A DNA stretch of 64,000 nucleotides from Microtetraspora glauca (GCA_000721275.1 JOFO01000024.1:32020-96019); one strand, 5' to 3'; numbered from the stretch's first letter, positions 1 through 8,056 are shown. Numbers and translations: made by a program. The notes: a model not told the origin generated them from the letters alone.

Positions 1-342
1 CTCCATGGCGCCCGGGCCGCCGCCCGTGATGACGGCGAAGCCCGCCTCGACGAGGGCCCGGCCGAGCCGCACCCCCGCCTCGTACTCGGGCGAGTCCGGC
101 CTGGTCCGGGCCGAGCCGAAGACGCTGATGGCGCTCGGCAGTTCGGCGAGCGCGCCGAAGCCCTCGACGAACTCGGACTGGATCCGCATGACCCGCCAGG
201 GGTCGGTGTGCACCCACTCCGAGTCGCCCTCGGTGTCGAGCAGCCGCTGGTCCGTGGTCCCGGGCTGGATCTGGTCCCTGCGCCTCAGCACCGGCCCCAG
301 CCGCTGCTCCTCCGGCTTCGCCATTCCCTCGGGAATGCCCAT
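1..342 (-). CDS. LOG-family (TIGR00730) Rossmann-fold protein, 3' end outside window
   Basis: This is the N-terminal 114 codons of a LOG-family protein, which continues past the left edge. The visible part runs from MGIPEGMAKPEEQ to the nucleotide-binding start of the Rossmann fold (ISVFGSAR, then VEAGFAVITGGGPGAME). The GGGPGAME segment is the family's phosphate-binding motif. LOG proteins are phosphoribohydrolases that release free cytokinin-type bases or act on nucleotide monophosphates; the bacterial substrate is often unknown. The start at 342 is supported by a GGAGGG ribosome-binding site about 8 nt upstream. It lies next to dapE on the same strand, an arrangement I recall also from mycobacteria. 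The PGGxGTxxE motif expected further on is outside the window, so activity cannot be judged. Confidence 0.9.
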   Translation of the reverse strand, partial: MGIPEGMAKPEEQRLGPVLRRRDQIQPGTTDQRLLDTEGDSEWVHTDPWRVMRIQSEFVEGFGALAELPSAISVFGSARTRPDSPEYEAGVRLGRALVEAGFAVITGGGPGAME

Positions 343-423
343 GGCCTGCTCCCTCCGCCGATCCACGATCTTTCTTCTTGCTGTCGGGTCAGCGTAGGAC
401 TCCTGAGGTGACGAAACGCGAAA

Positions 424-1527
424 TTACGGGAGACGGGCGGTCAGCCAGTCGCGGAGCCGGGCCTCGCAGTGGCGGATCCGGTCGACGTGCACGTGCTCGT
501 CCCGCTTGTGCGCGTAGATCGGGTCGCCGGGGCCGTAGTTGACCGCGGGCACGCCGAGCGCGCTGAAGCGGGACACGTCGGTCCAGCCGAACTTCGGCAT
601 CGCGGTGCCGCCGACGGCCTTCATGAACGCCTCGGCGGCCGGGTGGGAGAGGCCGGGCAGCGCGCCGGGGCTCTCGTCGTCGACGACGAACTCGGCGATG
701 TCGCAGTCCGCGAAGACCTCCCGCACGTGCGCCAGCGCCTGCGCCGGGGAGCGGTCGGGCGCGTACCGGTAGTTGACCGTGACCGAGCAGGCGTCCGGGA
801 TCACGTTGGTGGCGACCCCGCCCCCGATCGCGACCGCGTTCAGGCCCTCGTGGTACTCCAGGCCGTCGATGACCGGCTTGCGCGGCTCGTACGCGGCGAG
901 GCGGGCGAGGATCGGCGCGGCGGTGTGGATGGCGTTGGAGCCCATCCAGGAGCGGGCGGAGTGGGCGCGCTCGCCGGCGGTCTTGAGGATCACCCGGAGG
1001 GTGCCCTGGCAGCCGCCCTCGACCTGCCCGTCGGAGGGCTCCAGCAGGACGGCGAAGTCGCCCTCCAGCCAGTCCGGGTGGGCGGCGGCGATCTTGCCGA
1101 GGCCGTTGAGGTCGGCGGCGACCTCCTCGTTGTCGTAGAAGACGAAGGTGAGGTCGCGGTTGGGCGCCGGCACGGTGGCGGCGATCCGCAGCTGGACGGC
1201 GACGCCGGACTTCATGTCGGAGGTGCCGCAGCCCCACAGGACGCCGTCCGCGTCGAGCCGGGACGGCACGTTGTCGGCGATCGGGACGGTGTCGATGTGG
1301 CCGGCGAGGACGACCCGCTCGGGGCGGCCGAGGGTCGTCCGGGCGACGACGTTGTTCCCGTACCGGTCGACGGTGAGGTGCGGCAGGGCGCGCAGGGCCT
1401 GCTCGATCGCGTCGGCGAGCGGCTTCTCGGTCCCGCTGACGGAGGGGAAGTCGACGAGGGCGGCGGTGAGCGCCGGCCCGTCCTGGGCGAGATCGAGCGG
1501 GGTCTCCTGAGCGGTGATGTCAGCCAT
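424..1527 (-). CDS. dapE: Succinyl-diaminopimelate desuccinylase (M20 family)
   Basis: DapE hydrolyses N-succinyl-L,L-diaminopimelate to succinate and L,L-DAP, a cytoplasmic step of lysine and meso-DAP (cell-wall) synthesis. The 367-aa protein shows M20 di-zinc landmarks in order: AGHIDTVP (metal His/Asp), WGCGTSDMKSG (bridging Asp), YDNEEVA (catalytic Glu pair), LEPSDG, GERAHSARSWMG in the dimerisation lid, and a C-terminal HKRDEHV (last metal His). Length is normal. The ATG at 1527 is preceded by TAGGGT at 1534-1539 with a 6-nt gap, and there is no well-placed Shine-Dalgarno, suggesting a leaderless transcript. The transaminase acting on the previous intermediate (dapC) is 1.8 kb away. The gene diverges from the next one across only 38 bp. 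Confidence 0.95.
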   Translation of the reverse strand: MADITAQETPLDLAQDGPALTAALVDFPSVSGTEKPLADAIEQALRALPHLTVDRYGNNVVARTTLGRPERVVLAGHIDTVPIADNVPSRLDADGVLWGCGTSDMKSGVAVQLRIAATVPAPNRDLTFVFYDNEEVAADLNGLGKIAAAHPDWLEGDFAVLLEPSDGQVEGGCQGTLRVILKTAGERAHSARSWMGSNAIHTAAPILARLAAYEPRKPVIDGLEYHEGLNAVAIGGGVATNVIPDACSVTVNYRYAPDRSPAQALAHVREVFADCDIAEFVVDDESPGALPGLSHPAAEAFMKAVGGTAMPKFGWTDVSRFSALGVPAVNYGPGDPIYAHKRDEHVHVDRIRHCEARLRDWLTARLP

Positions 1528-1533
1528 ATGCCG

Positions 1534-1558
1534 ACCCTAACCCGGCCTCCAGTACGGT
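1534..1558. promoter_or_regulatory. Divergent leaderless -10 elements for dapE and the 1566 gene
   Basis: Two TANNNT hexamers face away from each other. TAGGGT on the minus strand (1534-1539) lies 6 nt before the dapE ATG. TACGGT on the plus strand (1553-1558) lies 7 nt before the GTG at 1566. Only 38 bp separate the start codons, so the two promoters must overlap. Clear -35 boxes are not visible. The leaderless reading is an inference from spacing and the lack of Shine-Dalgarno sequences. Confidence 0.55.
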
Positions 1559-1565
1559 GGGCCCC

Positions 1566-2459
1566 GTGTCCGACTCCCCCCGCCCCGCCCGCCGCGGCCG
1601 ACTCGCCCGTTCGGCCGCCGCTCTCGCCGTCCTGTGCGGCCTCGCGTCGTACATCGCCGTCCACCAGATGACCGGGAGCAAGGGCGCGCCCCGGTGCTCC
1701 GTGGGCAGCGGGGACAACCGCTACGAGTTCTCTCCCGAGCAGGCGTCGAACGCGGCGACGATCGCGGCGGTCGGCACCTCGCGGGGGCTGCCGGAACGGG
1801 CGGTGACCATCGCGCTGGCGACGGCGCTCCAGGAGTCGGCGCTGCGGAACATCGACCACGGCGACCGGGACTCGCTCGGGCTCTTCCAGCAGCGGCCGTC
1901 GATGGGCTGGGGCACGCCGGAGCAGATCATGGACCCGGTGTACTCGGCGGAGAAGTTCTACGAGGGTCTGGAGAAGGTCCCGGGCTATTCGCGGATGCCG
2001 CTGACGGTGGCGGCGCAGAAGGTCCAGAAGAGCGGCTTCCCGCAGGCGTACGCGAAGCACGAGCCGGACGCGTCGCTGCTGTCCGCCGCGCTCACCGGGC
2101 GGGCCCCGGCGGCGATCTCCTGCACGGCCGACCTGAAGGACGGCCGGTCCGGCGACCCCGCCGTGGTCCGTACGGAGCTGGTGCGGGCCTTCGGCGAGTC
2201 CGCCGCGCCGACGTCCGTGTCGGGCGGCGCCGGCGCGGGCCGCTCGGCGGTGGAGCCGGCCGTGCTCGTGCTGCCCGTCCGGGGCGGCGGGGAGCGGCGC
2301 GGCTGGGAGCTGGCGCAGTGGGCGGTGGCCCGGGCGGACGCGCTGCGGGTCACGGAGGTCGCGTACGGCGGCAAGGTGTGGCGCGCCGACGACTCGGGCG
2401 GCGGCTGGGAGGAGTCCTCCGCCCCCGCCTCCTCGGTCCGGGTCCGCCTCGCCCGCTGA
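1566..2459 (+). CDS. Membrane-anchored protein with lytic-transglycosylase-like domain
   Basis: A 297-aa protein with a basic N-terminus (RPARRGRLARS) and one hydrophobic segment (about residues 13-33), then an extracytoplasmic domain. That domain contains TIALATALQESALRN and DSLGLFQQRPSMGWG, which resemble the catalytic-Glu helix and following loop of lysozyme-like transglycosylase folds, here ES in the first motif. I recognise it as a conserved Streptomyces family that automatic pipelines sometimes label 'heavy metal transporter'; nothing in the sequence supports transport. A role in peptidoglycan turnover is inferred. GTG 1566 is chosen because TACGGT lies 7 nt upstream; an in-frame GTG at 1557 overlaps that hexamer. 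Confidence 0.65.
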   Translation: MSDSPRPARRGRLARSAAALAVLCGLASYIAVHQMTGSKGAPRCSVGSGDNRYEFSPEQASNAATIAAVGTSRGLPERAVTIALATALQESALRNIDHGDRDSLGLFQQRPSMGWGTPEQIMDPVYSAEKFYEGLEKVPGYSRMPLTVAAQKVQKSGFPQAYAKHEPDASLLSAALTGRAPAAISCTADLKDGRSGDPAVVRTELVRAFGESAAPTSVSGGAGAGRSAVEPAVLVLPVRGGGERRGWELAQWAVARADALRVTEVAYGGKVWRADDSGGGWEESSAPASSVRVRLAR

Positions 2460-2806
2460 CGCACCGGCCTCTCCCCCGCCCCGGCGGGCCCGCCGCGGTG
2501 CTCCGCGGACCGGTCCGGCCGGGGCGGACTGTTGTGCGGGCGGTCGCCCGGAGCGGCGATCGGCCGTGTGGGGGAGGTGACGCCGGGGCGGTGCCGCGCG
2601 GGGCGGCCGGGAGGCTTGGGGCACAAGAGGAGTGACGGTTCGGCAGCACCTGCCGTACGGCGGCGTTCGTCCGCTTTCCTCCCCACCCGACAATACGACG
2701 CGTTACCGATCCTTTACCTTCGGCGCCCGCAACCTTCCCCGCCCCGGGCTCGGTTGTGCAGCCCGCAGACGCAATCGTCCTCACCGTCTCTCGTCGAAGG
2801 AGCACC
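2460..2806. other. Intergenic region, 347 bp
   Basis: No plausible gene is seen. The right end is less GC-rich (around 2690-2730) and probably carries the promoter of the secreted protein that starts at 2807, but I cannot place -35 and -10 boxes with confidence. Confidence 0.5.
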
Positions 2807-3256
2807 ATGTCCCTCCCCCTGACCCGCCGGATCGCCCGCGCCGCCCTGATCGTCGCGGCCGGAGCAGCCCCCGTGGTCGGTGCGGCCGGCTCGGCGAGCG
2901 CCCTGGACCAGGGCCTCGCGCCGACCGGCGCGATCGGCGGCCTGACCGCGCTCGACGCGGCCGACGCGGGCTCGGCCGTCGACGGTGCCGCGCGGACCAC
3001 GACCGGCGTCGCCGGGGCGACCGGCGGCGAGGCCGTCGGCACCGCCGTCCCGGCCGCCGGCAAGGCCGTGGGCGCGGCCGGCAAGACCGCCACCCCGGCG
3101 GCCCAGAAGATCGCGGGCGACACCGCGGGCAGCGCCGGCACGGCGCTGGGCGAGACCGCCGGTGCCGCCGCGAAGAGCACCGGCGACACCCCCGCCGGCG
3201 GGGCGCTCGGTGGCGCCCCGGCCGGCCAGATGCTCGGCGGCCTGCCCATCGGCTGA
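2807..3256 (+). CDS. Small secreted Ala/Gly-rich protein
   Basis: A 149-aa protein with a clear Sec signal peptide: RR in the n-region, AALIVAAGAAPVVGAAG core, and cleavage expected after ASA (SASA-LDQG). The mature part is very rich in Ala, Gly and Thr, has no cysteine or aromatic residues, and carries loose repeats such as AAGKAVGAAGKTA. No catalytic motif is visible. Similar Streptomyces proteins have been mislabelled 'ATP-binding protein', but there is no P-loop. The ATG at 2807 has a GAAGGAG ribosome-binding site 5 nt upstream; longer in-frame versions lack one. It ends just before a strong hairpin terminator shared with the converging dapC. The function is unknown; a cell-surface or wall-associated role is a guess from composition. 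Confidence 0.75.
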   Translation: MSLPLTRRIARAALIVAAGAAPVVGAAGSASALDQGLAPTGAIGGLTALDAADAGSAVDGAARTTTGVAGATGGEAVGTAVPAAGKAVGAAGKTATPAAQKIAGDTAGSAGTALGETAGAAAKSTGDTPAGGALGGAPAGQMLGGLPIG

Positions 3257-3297
3257 GCCGTCGTACCCCTCCGCCGGCTGGTCCCCGCGGTAGGGCG

Positions 3298-3329
3298 AAG
3301 GGCCCGGGCGCACACGCGCCCGGGCCCTT
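3298..3329. terminator. Bidirectional terminator between 2807 gene and dapC
   Basis: A perfect 14-bp stem (3298-3311 with 3316-3329) closes a 4-nt ACAC loop and is followed by CTTTTC on the plus strand. It lies between converging genes and on the minus strand carries an A-rich lead-in (AAGGG), so it can serve both. Confidence 0.85.
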
Positions 3330-3356
3330 CTTTTCGTGCCGTGACCGGCCGCGCGG

Positions 3357-4466
3357 TCAGCCGAGGCGCTTGACCGCCGCCTCGACCCGCTCGTCCGTCG
3401 CCGTGAACGCGACCCGCACGAAGCGGGCGCCCGCCTCGCCGTAGAAGTCGCCGGGGGCGACCAGGACGCCCTTCTCCGCCAGGTACGCCACCGTGTCCCA
3501 GCAGGGCTCGTCGCGGGTCGCCCACAGGTAGAGGCTCGCCTCGGAGTGCTCGATGCGGAAGCCGTGCGCCTCCAGCGCGGCCTTCAGGGCGGCGCGCCGG
3601 GCCGCGTACCGCTCGCGCTGCTCGGCGACGTGCGCGTCGTCGCCGAGGGCGGCGACGGTGGCGGCCTGGACCGGCGCCGCCGTCATCATGCCGCCGTGCT
3701 TGCGGATCTGGAGCAGTTCGCCGAGGACCGCCGCGTCGCCGGCGACGAACGCCGCCCGGTAGCCCGCCAGGTTGGAGCGCTTGGACAGCGAGTGGACGGC
3801 GACGATCCCCTCGTACGAGCCGCCGCAGACGTCCGGGTGCAGGACCGACACCGGGTCGGCCTCCCAGCCCAGTTCGAGGTAGCACTCGTCGGAGAAGACG
3901 AGCACGCCGTGCTCGCGCGCCCAGGCGACGATCCGGGTCAGCTCCTCCTTGGGGAGGACCTTCCCGGTCGGGTTGGACGGGGAGTTGAGCCACAGCAGCT
4001 TCACCGCGGCCGGGTCGAGGTCGGCGACCGGGTCGTCGTACACGACCGGCTCCGCGCCGCAGAGCCGCGCCCCCACCTCGTACGTCGGGTAGGCCAGCCG
4101 CGGGTACGCCACCTGGTCGCCGGCGCCGAGGCCGAGCTGGGTCGGCAGCCAGGCCACGAGCTCCTTGGAACCGACCACCGGCAGCACGTTCCCGTGGGTG
4201 AGGCCCGTCGCGCCGAGGCGCCGCCCGCACCAGCCGGTGAGCGCGTCCCGCAGCGCCGGCGTGCCCCACACCGTGGGATAGCCCGGCGAGTCCGCGGCGG
4301 CCACCAGGGCCTCCTGGATCAGCGCGGGGACCGGGTCGACCGGCGTCCCGACCGACAGGTCCACGATCCCGTCGGGGTGGGCCAGGGCGGTCGCCTTGTA
4401 CGGCTCCAGCTTGTCCCAGGGGAAGACGGGCAGGCGCGAAGAGACTGCGCTCACGGGTTGGCTCAC
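3357..4466 (-). CDS. dapC: Succinyldiaminopimelate transaminase
   Basis: A fold-type I PLP aminotransferase (369 aa) of the actinobacterial DapC group. It makes N-succinyl-L,L-DAP from the keto precursor using glutamate, upstream of DapE. Landmarks: N-terminal RLPVFPWDKLEPYK, SVGTPVDPVP, the substrate segment LNSPSNPTG, SDECYLELGW (PLP-binding Asp), and HSLSKRSNLAGYR with the PLP lysine. The first GTG (4464-4466) sits almost on top of a GAGGAA, so the in-frame GTG at 4451, five codons later, is an equally good start. The ferredoxin gene is immediately upstream on the same strand. The fdx-dapC pair is conserved in actinobacteria and the two are probably cotranscribed (about 80-bp gap). Confidence 0.94.
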   Translation of the reverse strand: MSQPVSAVSSRLPVFPWDKLEPYKATALAHPDGIVDLSVGTPVDPVPALIQEALVAAADSPGYPTVWGTPALRDALTGWCGRRLGATGLTHGNVLPVVGSKELVAWLPTQLGLGAGDQVAYPRLAYPTYEVGARLCGAEPVVYDDPVADLDPAAVKLLWLNSPSNPTGKVLPKEELTRIVAWAREHGVLVFSDECYLELGWEADPVSVLHPDVCGGSYEGIVAVHSLSKRSNLAGYRAAFVAGDAAVLGELLQIRKHGGMMTAAPVQAATVAALGDDAHVAEQRERYAARRAALKAALEAHGFRIEHSEASLYLWATRDEPCWDTVAYLAEKGVLVAPGDFYGEAGARFVRVAFTATDERVEAAVKRLG

Positions 4467-4547
4467 TTCCTCAGTGCGTGCGGCGATACGCGTCGGTCCC
4501 GCACGGCGGTGGAGCCGTACGGGACCGGGAGCGGGTGCAACGAAAGA

Positions 4548-4868
4548 TCAGCCGTTCTGCGGCGGCAGGGCGGCGATGAAGGGGTGGTCGCGCTCGATCT
4601 CGCCGAGCTTGGAGGCGCCACCGGGCGAACCGAGCTCGTCGAAGAACTCGACGTTCGCCTTGTAGTAGTCCTTCCACTCCTCCGGGGTGTCGTCCTCGTA
4701 GAAGATCGCCTCGACCGGGCAGACCGGCTCACAGGCTCCACAGTCGACGCACTCGTCCGGGTGGATGTAGAGAGATCGCTTGCCCTCGTAGATGCAGTCG
4801 ACGGGGCACTCCTCGATGCAAGCCTTGTCCTTGACGTCGACACAAGGCTGCGCGATGACGTAGGTCAC
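4548..4868 (-). CDS. fdxA: 7Fe ferredoxin (3Fe-4S / 4Fe-4S)
   Basis: A 106-aa bacterial 7Fe ferredoxin, a soluble electron carrier. The first cluster region has C9, C17, C21 and C25 (CVDVKDKACIEECPVDC). The second has C40-x2-C43-x2-C46-x3-C50 (CVDCGACEPVC). The spacing matches the Fdx family with one 3Fe-4S and one 4Fe-4S centre. The rest is the usual acidic C-terminal half (EEWKDYYKANVEFF). The GTG at 4868 follows a GAGGAGG ribosome-binding site, unusually strong for this window and consistent with high expression. The redox partner cannot be told from context. The downstream neighbour dapC is not a redox enzyme, so the linkage is genomic rather than obviously functional. Confidence 0.95.
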   Translation of the reverse strand: MTYVIAQPCVDVKDKACIEECPVDCIYEGKRSLYIHPDECVDCGACEPVCPVEAIFYEDDTPEEWKDYYKANVEFFDELGSPGGASKLGEIERDHPFIAALPPQNG

Positions 4869-4980
4869 GCTGTCGTTCCTCCTCGGTAGGGCTGGTCTGC
4901 GCGGGAGCGCGGTGTCGTCGATGCCCGCACCTAGTATCTCCGTTCTCGGGGGCGATCCGAACAGGAGGGGCGGAGAAGCT

Positions 4981-5982
4981 GTGGAAATCACCGGCGGAGG
5001 ACTGCTTGAGGTGCGCGTCACCAGCGCTGACGTGGGAAAACGTGTCTCCGTTCGGTACGTGACGGACTCTGCCCCGGCGGGTGACCGGTTCACCGACGCC
5101 GTCGGCGTGCTCACATCCTGGGACGCCGGTGTGCTCACGATCACACGAAAGAGCGGCGAGACCGTCCGGATCCCGGAACTCCGCCTCGTCGCGGGCAAGG
5201 TCGTCCCCGCCGCACCGGCCCGCCGGCGCGGCCCCGCCGCCGGCTTCGCCGAGCTCTCCCGGGTCGCCGCGCGCGCCTGGCAGCCGGTCGAGAGCGAGGC
5301 GCTCGGGGAGTGGACCCTGCGGGCCGCCGACGGGTTCACCCGGCGCGCCAACTCGGTGCTCCCGGCGGGCGATCCGGGGATGCCGCTGCCGGCCGCCCTG
5401 GAGGCCGTACGGGAGTGGTACGCGGACCGGAAGCTGCCCGCGTACGTGCAGACCGCGACCGGCGCCGAGGGCACCCAGGAACTGCTCTGCGCCGAGCTGG
5501 AACGGCTCGGCTGGACCCGCGAGATCAGCGCCGAGCTGCGGATCGCGTCCCTCGCGCCGGTCGCCGACCGGGAGCCCGGCCCGGTGGAGGTCCGCCTCTC
5601 CCGGACCTTCGACGAGCCGTGGCTCCGCCGCTACCAGCGGTTCTCCGGCGTCGGGCCCGCCGTGCGGCACGTCCTCGGATCGGGTCCCAGCGTGTGGTTC
5701 GGGTCCGTCGCGGGCACCGGGGAAGTACCGGACGCCATCGGGCGTTGCGTCGTCGACGGGCGCTGGGCGGGCTTCCTCGCGGTGGAGGTCGCCCCCGAGG
5801 CGCGCCGCCGGGGACTGGCCACCGCGGTCATGACCGCGCTCGCCCGGCGGGCCCTCGACGAGGGCGCGTCGGCGGCCTGGCTCCAGGTCGAGAGCGACAA
5901 CGAGGCGGCGAGGGCGATGTACGAGGGGATGGGCTTCGCGGTGCACCACCACTACCACCACTACCGGCAGGCGGAGGCGTGA
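4981..5982 (+). CDS. GNAT-family N-acetyltransferase with N-terminal SH3-like domain
   Basis: A 333-aa protein. Residues 1-80 look like a small beta-barrel domain (VEITGGGLLEVRVTSADVGKR, then VGVLTSWDAGVLTITRKSGE) found in actinobacterial GNAT proteins related to M. tuberculosis Rv0428c. The C-terminal GNAT domain shows the acetyl-CoA loop VAPEARRRGLATAVMTAL (R/Q-x-x-G-x-G/A pattern) and the final ESDNEAARAMYEGMGF motif. Family members transfer acetyl groups to amines; the substrate is unknown. GTG 4981 is preferred because GGAG lies 5 nt upstream (with AGGAGG further back); an earlier in-frame GTG at 4912 has no such site. The gene diverges from fdxA and is followed 7 bp later by the SirB1-family gene, probably in one transcript. 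Confidence 0.88.
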   Translation: MEITGGGLLEVRVTSADVGKRVSVRYVTDSAPAGDRFTDAVGVLTSWDAGVLTITRKSGETVRIPELRLVAGKVVPAAPARRRGPAAGFAELSRVAARAWQPVESEALGEWTLRAADGFTRRANSVLPAGDPGMPLPAALEAVREWYADRKLPAYVQTATGAEGTQELLCAELERLGWTREISAELRIASLAPVADREPGPVEVRLSRTFDEPWLRRYQRFSGVGPAVRHVLGSGPSVWFGSVAGTGEVPDAIGRCVVDGRWAGFLAVEVAPEARRRGLATAVMTALARRALDEGASAAWLQVESDNEAARAMYEGMGFAVHHHYHHYRQAEA

Positions 5983-5989
5983 GCGCGGC

Positions 5990-6835
5990 GTGAGCGCGGA
6001 GGACCCCCTGGAGCGGCCGGCCGGCCGGCGGCGGGAGTTCGCGGCGGAGGCCCGGGCCGAGCGGCCCGATCTCGCCCGGCTCTGCCTGCTGATCTGCGCC
6101 GTGGCGGACCCCACCGTCACCGAGCACGACCTGGTCGAGGCCGACGTCGAACTCGACCGGCTGGCCGGGCTCGTCCCGTACGGCACCCGCTTCACCGGCG
6201 CGTGGAAGGCCGAGCTGGCCGCGCTCCTCGGGGGCCGCGAGGGCTTCGTGGGCGTGCCCGCCGACTACCAGCGCCTGGAGTCCTCGCTGCTGCACCAGGT
6301 GCTGCGGCGGCGGCGCGGGCTGCCGATCCTGCTGTCCGTGGTGTGGATGGAGGTCGCCCGGCGGGCCGGCGCGCCGGTGTACGGGCTCGGGCTGCCCGGC
6401 CACTTCGTCGTCGGCTTCGGCGACCCGGCCGACCTCGACCTCGCCGACCCCTTCGCGGGCGGCCGGCCGATGACGGCGGAGGACGCCGAGCTGCTGGTGG
6501 CGAGCGCGACCGGCGAGGCCCTGGACCGCTCGATGCTGCGGCCCGCCGAACCGGGCGCGATCGTGCTGCGGATCCTCGGCAACATCCGCGCCTGGGCCGC
6601 GCACCGCCCCGAGCGCTCCGACGTGGCCCTGTGGGCGGTGGAGCTGTCGCTGCTGCTGCCCTCCCACCCGGCCCGCCTCCGCTACGAGCGCGCGGAACTC
6701 CTCGTCCGGCGCGGCGACTTCCTCACGGGGGCGGCGGAGATGGAGGCGCACGCGCAGATCATGGACGCGGTCGACCCCGCCTCCGCCGCCGCGATCCGCC
6801 ACCAGGCCCAGGCGGCCCGGGCCCGGCTGAACTAG
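5990..6835 (+). CDS. SirB1 / transglutaminase-like superfamily protein
   Basis: A 281-aa protein with the SirB1-type core: LESSLLHQVLRRRRGLPILLSVVWMEVARRAG, GLPGHFVVGF and LDLADPFAGG. These segments align with the Cys-His-Asp region of transglutaminase-like folds, but the canonical Cys position is taken by Ser (LPILLSVVW), so cysteine-protease-type chemistry is unlikely. The C-terminal half is helical and TPR-like (NIRAWAAHRPERSDVALWAVELSLLLP). The role of the family in bacteria is poorly defined. It starts 7 bp after the acetyltransferase gene and is translationally close-coupled. Its stop codon overlaps that of the converging inositol-phosphatase homologue by 4 nt (6832-6835). Confidence 0.85.
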   Translation: MSAEDPLERPAGRRREFAAEARAERPDLARLCLLICAVADPTVTEHDLVEADVELDRLAGLVPYGTRFTGAWKAELAALLGGREGFVGVPADYQRLESSLLHQVLRRRRGLPILLSVVWMEVARRAGAPVYGLGLPGHFVVGFGDPADLDLADPFAGGRPMTAEDAELLVASATGEALDRSMLRPAEPGAIVLRILGNIRAWAAHRPERSDVALWAVELSLLLPSHPARLRYERAELLVRRGDFLTGAAEMEAHAQIMDAVDPASAAAIRHQAQAARARLN

Positions 6836-7638
6836 CGCGTCCCCTTCGGGCCGGACCGGATCAGGTCCATCAGGAGGGCGTGGGTCGCGGCGTCGGCGGC
6901 GGCCACCAGGCCGCGCGCGGTGCCGGGCTCCAGCGGGGCGCCGTCGACGCCAGTGACGACGCAGCCGGCGGCCCGGCACAGGGCGATGCCGGCGGCGAAG
7001 TGGACGCTGCCGGTGAGGTCGCCGCCGTCCGTGACGTACGCGGCGCGCTTCCCGGCCGCGACCCAGGCGAGCGCGAGCGACGTGGAGACCACGCGCGGGC
7101 GGAACGCGGCGGCGAAGCCGGGGTGGGCGAGGAGGTCCACGGCGCGGAAGCCGGGGGCGCCGGGGAACGGCGGGTCCAGGTTGACGTCGACGAGCCGGGT
7201 GGCCGGGGTGGGGACGAGCGGGCCGCCGTCCGGGCCCCACGCGCGCGTGCCGTCGGTGTGGAACACCTCCCCCGCCTCGCCGCCGAAGGGGTCGGCGACG
7301 GCGGCCGCCCCGCCGCGCAGGGCCACGTTGACGGCGACGAGCTTGTTCCCGACGGCGTAGTTGAGGGTGCCGCAGAGGGGGTCCACCAGCCACTGGCGGC
7401 CGGCCTCCGCCGGGCCCTGCCGGCCGCTCTCCTCGCCGAGGACCGCGTCGTCCGGGCGGGCGGCGCGCAGGACGTCGAGGACGGCCCGCTCGGCCGCGAG
7501 GTCGGCGGTGGTGGCGAAGTCGCCTCCGCCCTTGTCGATCCGGGCGAGTTCCCGTCCCTGGAGGCCGCGCACGACCGCGGCGCCGGCCCGGGCCGCCGCC
7601 GCGGCGACCTCGGCGTCGGAGAGCTCCTGAGTGATCAT
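6832..7638 (-). CDS. Inositol-monophosphatase-family protein with altered metal ligands
   Basis: A 268-aa protein of the Mg-dependent FIG/IMPase phosphatase fold. GEES (E69, E70) and WLVDP (D86) are kept. The usual DPxDGT motif reads DPLCGT, with Cys89 where the metal-binding Asp should be. The C-terminal WDxAAG motif reads HFAAG, with Phe214 in place of Asp. Two of the classical metal/water ligands are therefore missing. GlpX at 61.5 kb in this window, a related fold, keeps DPIDGT intact. It may be a pseudo-enzyme, a binding protein or an enzyme with different chemistry. ATG 7638 follows TAGCCT by 6 nt (7645-7650), suggesting a leaderless mRNA. The substrate is unknown. Confidence 0.85.
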   Translation of the reverse strand: MITQELSDAEVAAAAARAGAAVVRGLQGRELARIDKGGGDFATTADLAAERAVLDVLRAARPDDAVLGEESGRQGPAEAGRQWLVDPLCGTLNYAVGNKLVAVNVALRGGAAAVADPFGGEAGEVFHTDGTRAWGPDGGPLVPTPATRLVDVNLDPPFPGAPGFRAVDLLAHPGFAAAFRPRVVSTSLALAWVAAGKRAAYVTDGGDLTGSVHFAAGIALCRAAGCVVTGVDGAPLEPGTARGLVAAADAATHALLMDLIRSGPKGTR

Positions 7639-7644
7639 GGCGCG

Positions 7645-7650
7645 AGGCTA
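7645..7650 (-). promoter_or_regulatory. Leaderless -10 of the inositol-phosphatase homologue
   Basis: TAGCCT on the minus strand ends 6 nt before the ATG at 7638, and no Shine-Dalgarno is present. Placement only; no convincing -35. Confidence 0.45.
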
Positions 7651-7693
7651 CGGGGCCCCGCCGGGCCGGTCCAGGGCCCGTCGGGTACGCCGC

Positions 7694-8056
7694 TCAGCCG
7701 GCGACGAGGACGGCGGAGAGCGCGAGGGCGCCGGGCAGGGCCTGGGCGTAGAGGATGCGGCGGTTGGCGGTGGCGGCGCCGTACAGTCCGGCGATGACGA
7801 CGCACGACAGGAAGAAGACCCGCACCCGGAAGCCGGTGGGGTCGTCCGCGATCAGCCCCCAGACGAGGCCGGCGGCGAGGAACCCGTTGTAGAGCCCCTG
7901 GTTGGCGGCCATGGCGGCGGTCTCCCGGGCCAGCCGGGCGTCGAACCCGGAGAACCGCCGCCCGGTCTCCTTCTCCCACAGGAACATCTCCATCACGAGG
8001 ATGTAGAGGTGCAGGAGCGCGATCAGGGCGACGAGGATGTCGGCGGTCAAGGGCAT
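7694..8056 (-). CDS. DUF1304 family membrane protein
   Basis: A 120-aa protein with four predicted membrane segments (about 5-25, 50-70, 77-95 and 100-119). The family signature is MEMFLWEKETGRRFSGF after helix 1 and NQGLYNGFLAAGLVWG at helix 2. DUF1304 proteins are small inner-membrane proteins of unknown function. CACAAT lies 6 nt before the ATG at 8056, a possible leaderless -10. It is followed by the inositol-phosphatase homologue on the same strand, with a 55-bp gap. Confidence 0.9.
   Translation of the reverse strand: MPLTADILVALIALLHLYILVMEMFLWEKETGRRFSGFDARLARETAAMAANQGLYNGFLAAGLVWGLIADDPTGFRVRVFFLSCVVIAGLYGAATANRRILYAQALPGALALSAVLVAG

Noticed and set aside
1566..2459. Annotation as a heavy-metal transporter
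   Set aside because: There is only one hydrophobic segment and no metal-binding motif. A lysozyme-like extracytoplasmic domain fits better.
4912..4980. Upstream in-frame start for the acetyltransferase
   Set aside because: The extra 23 codons have no ribosome-binding site before them, while GTG 4981 has GGAG 5 nt upstream.
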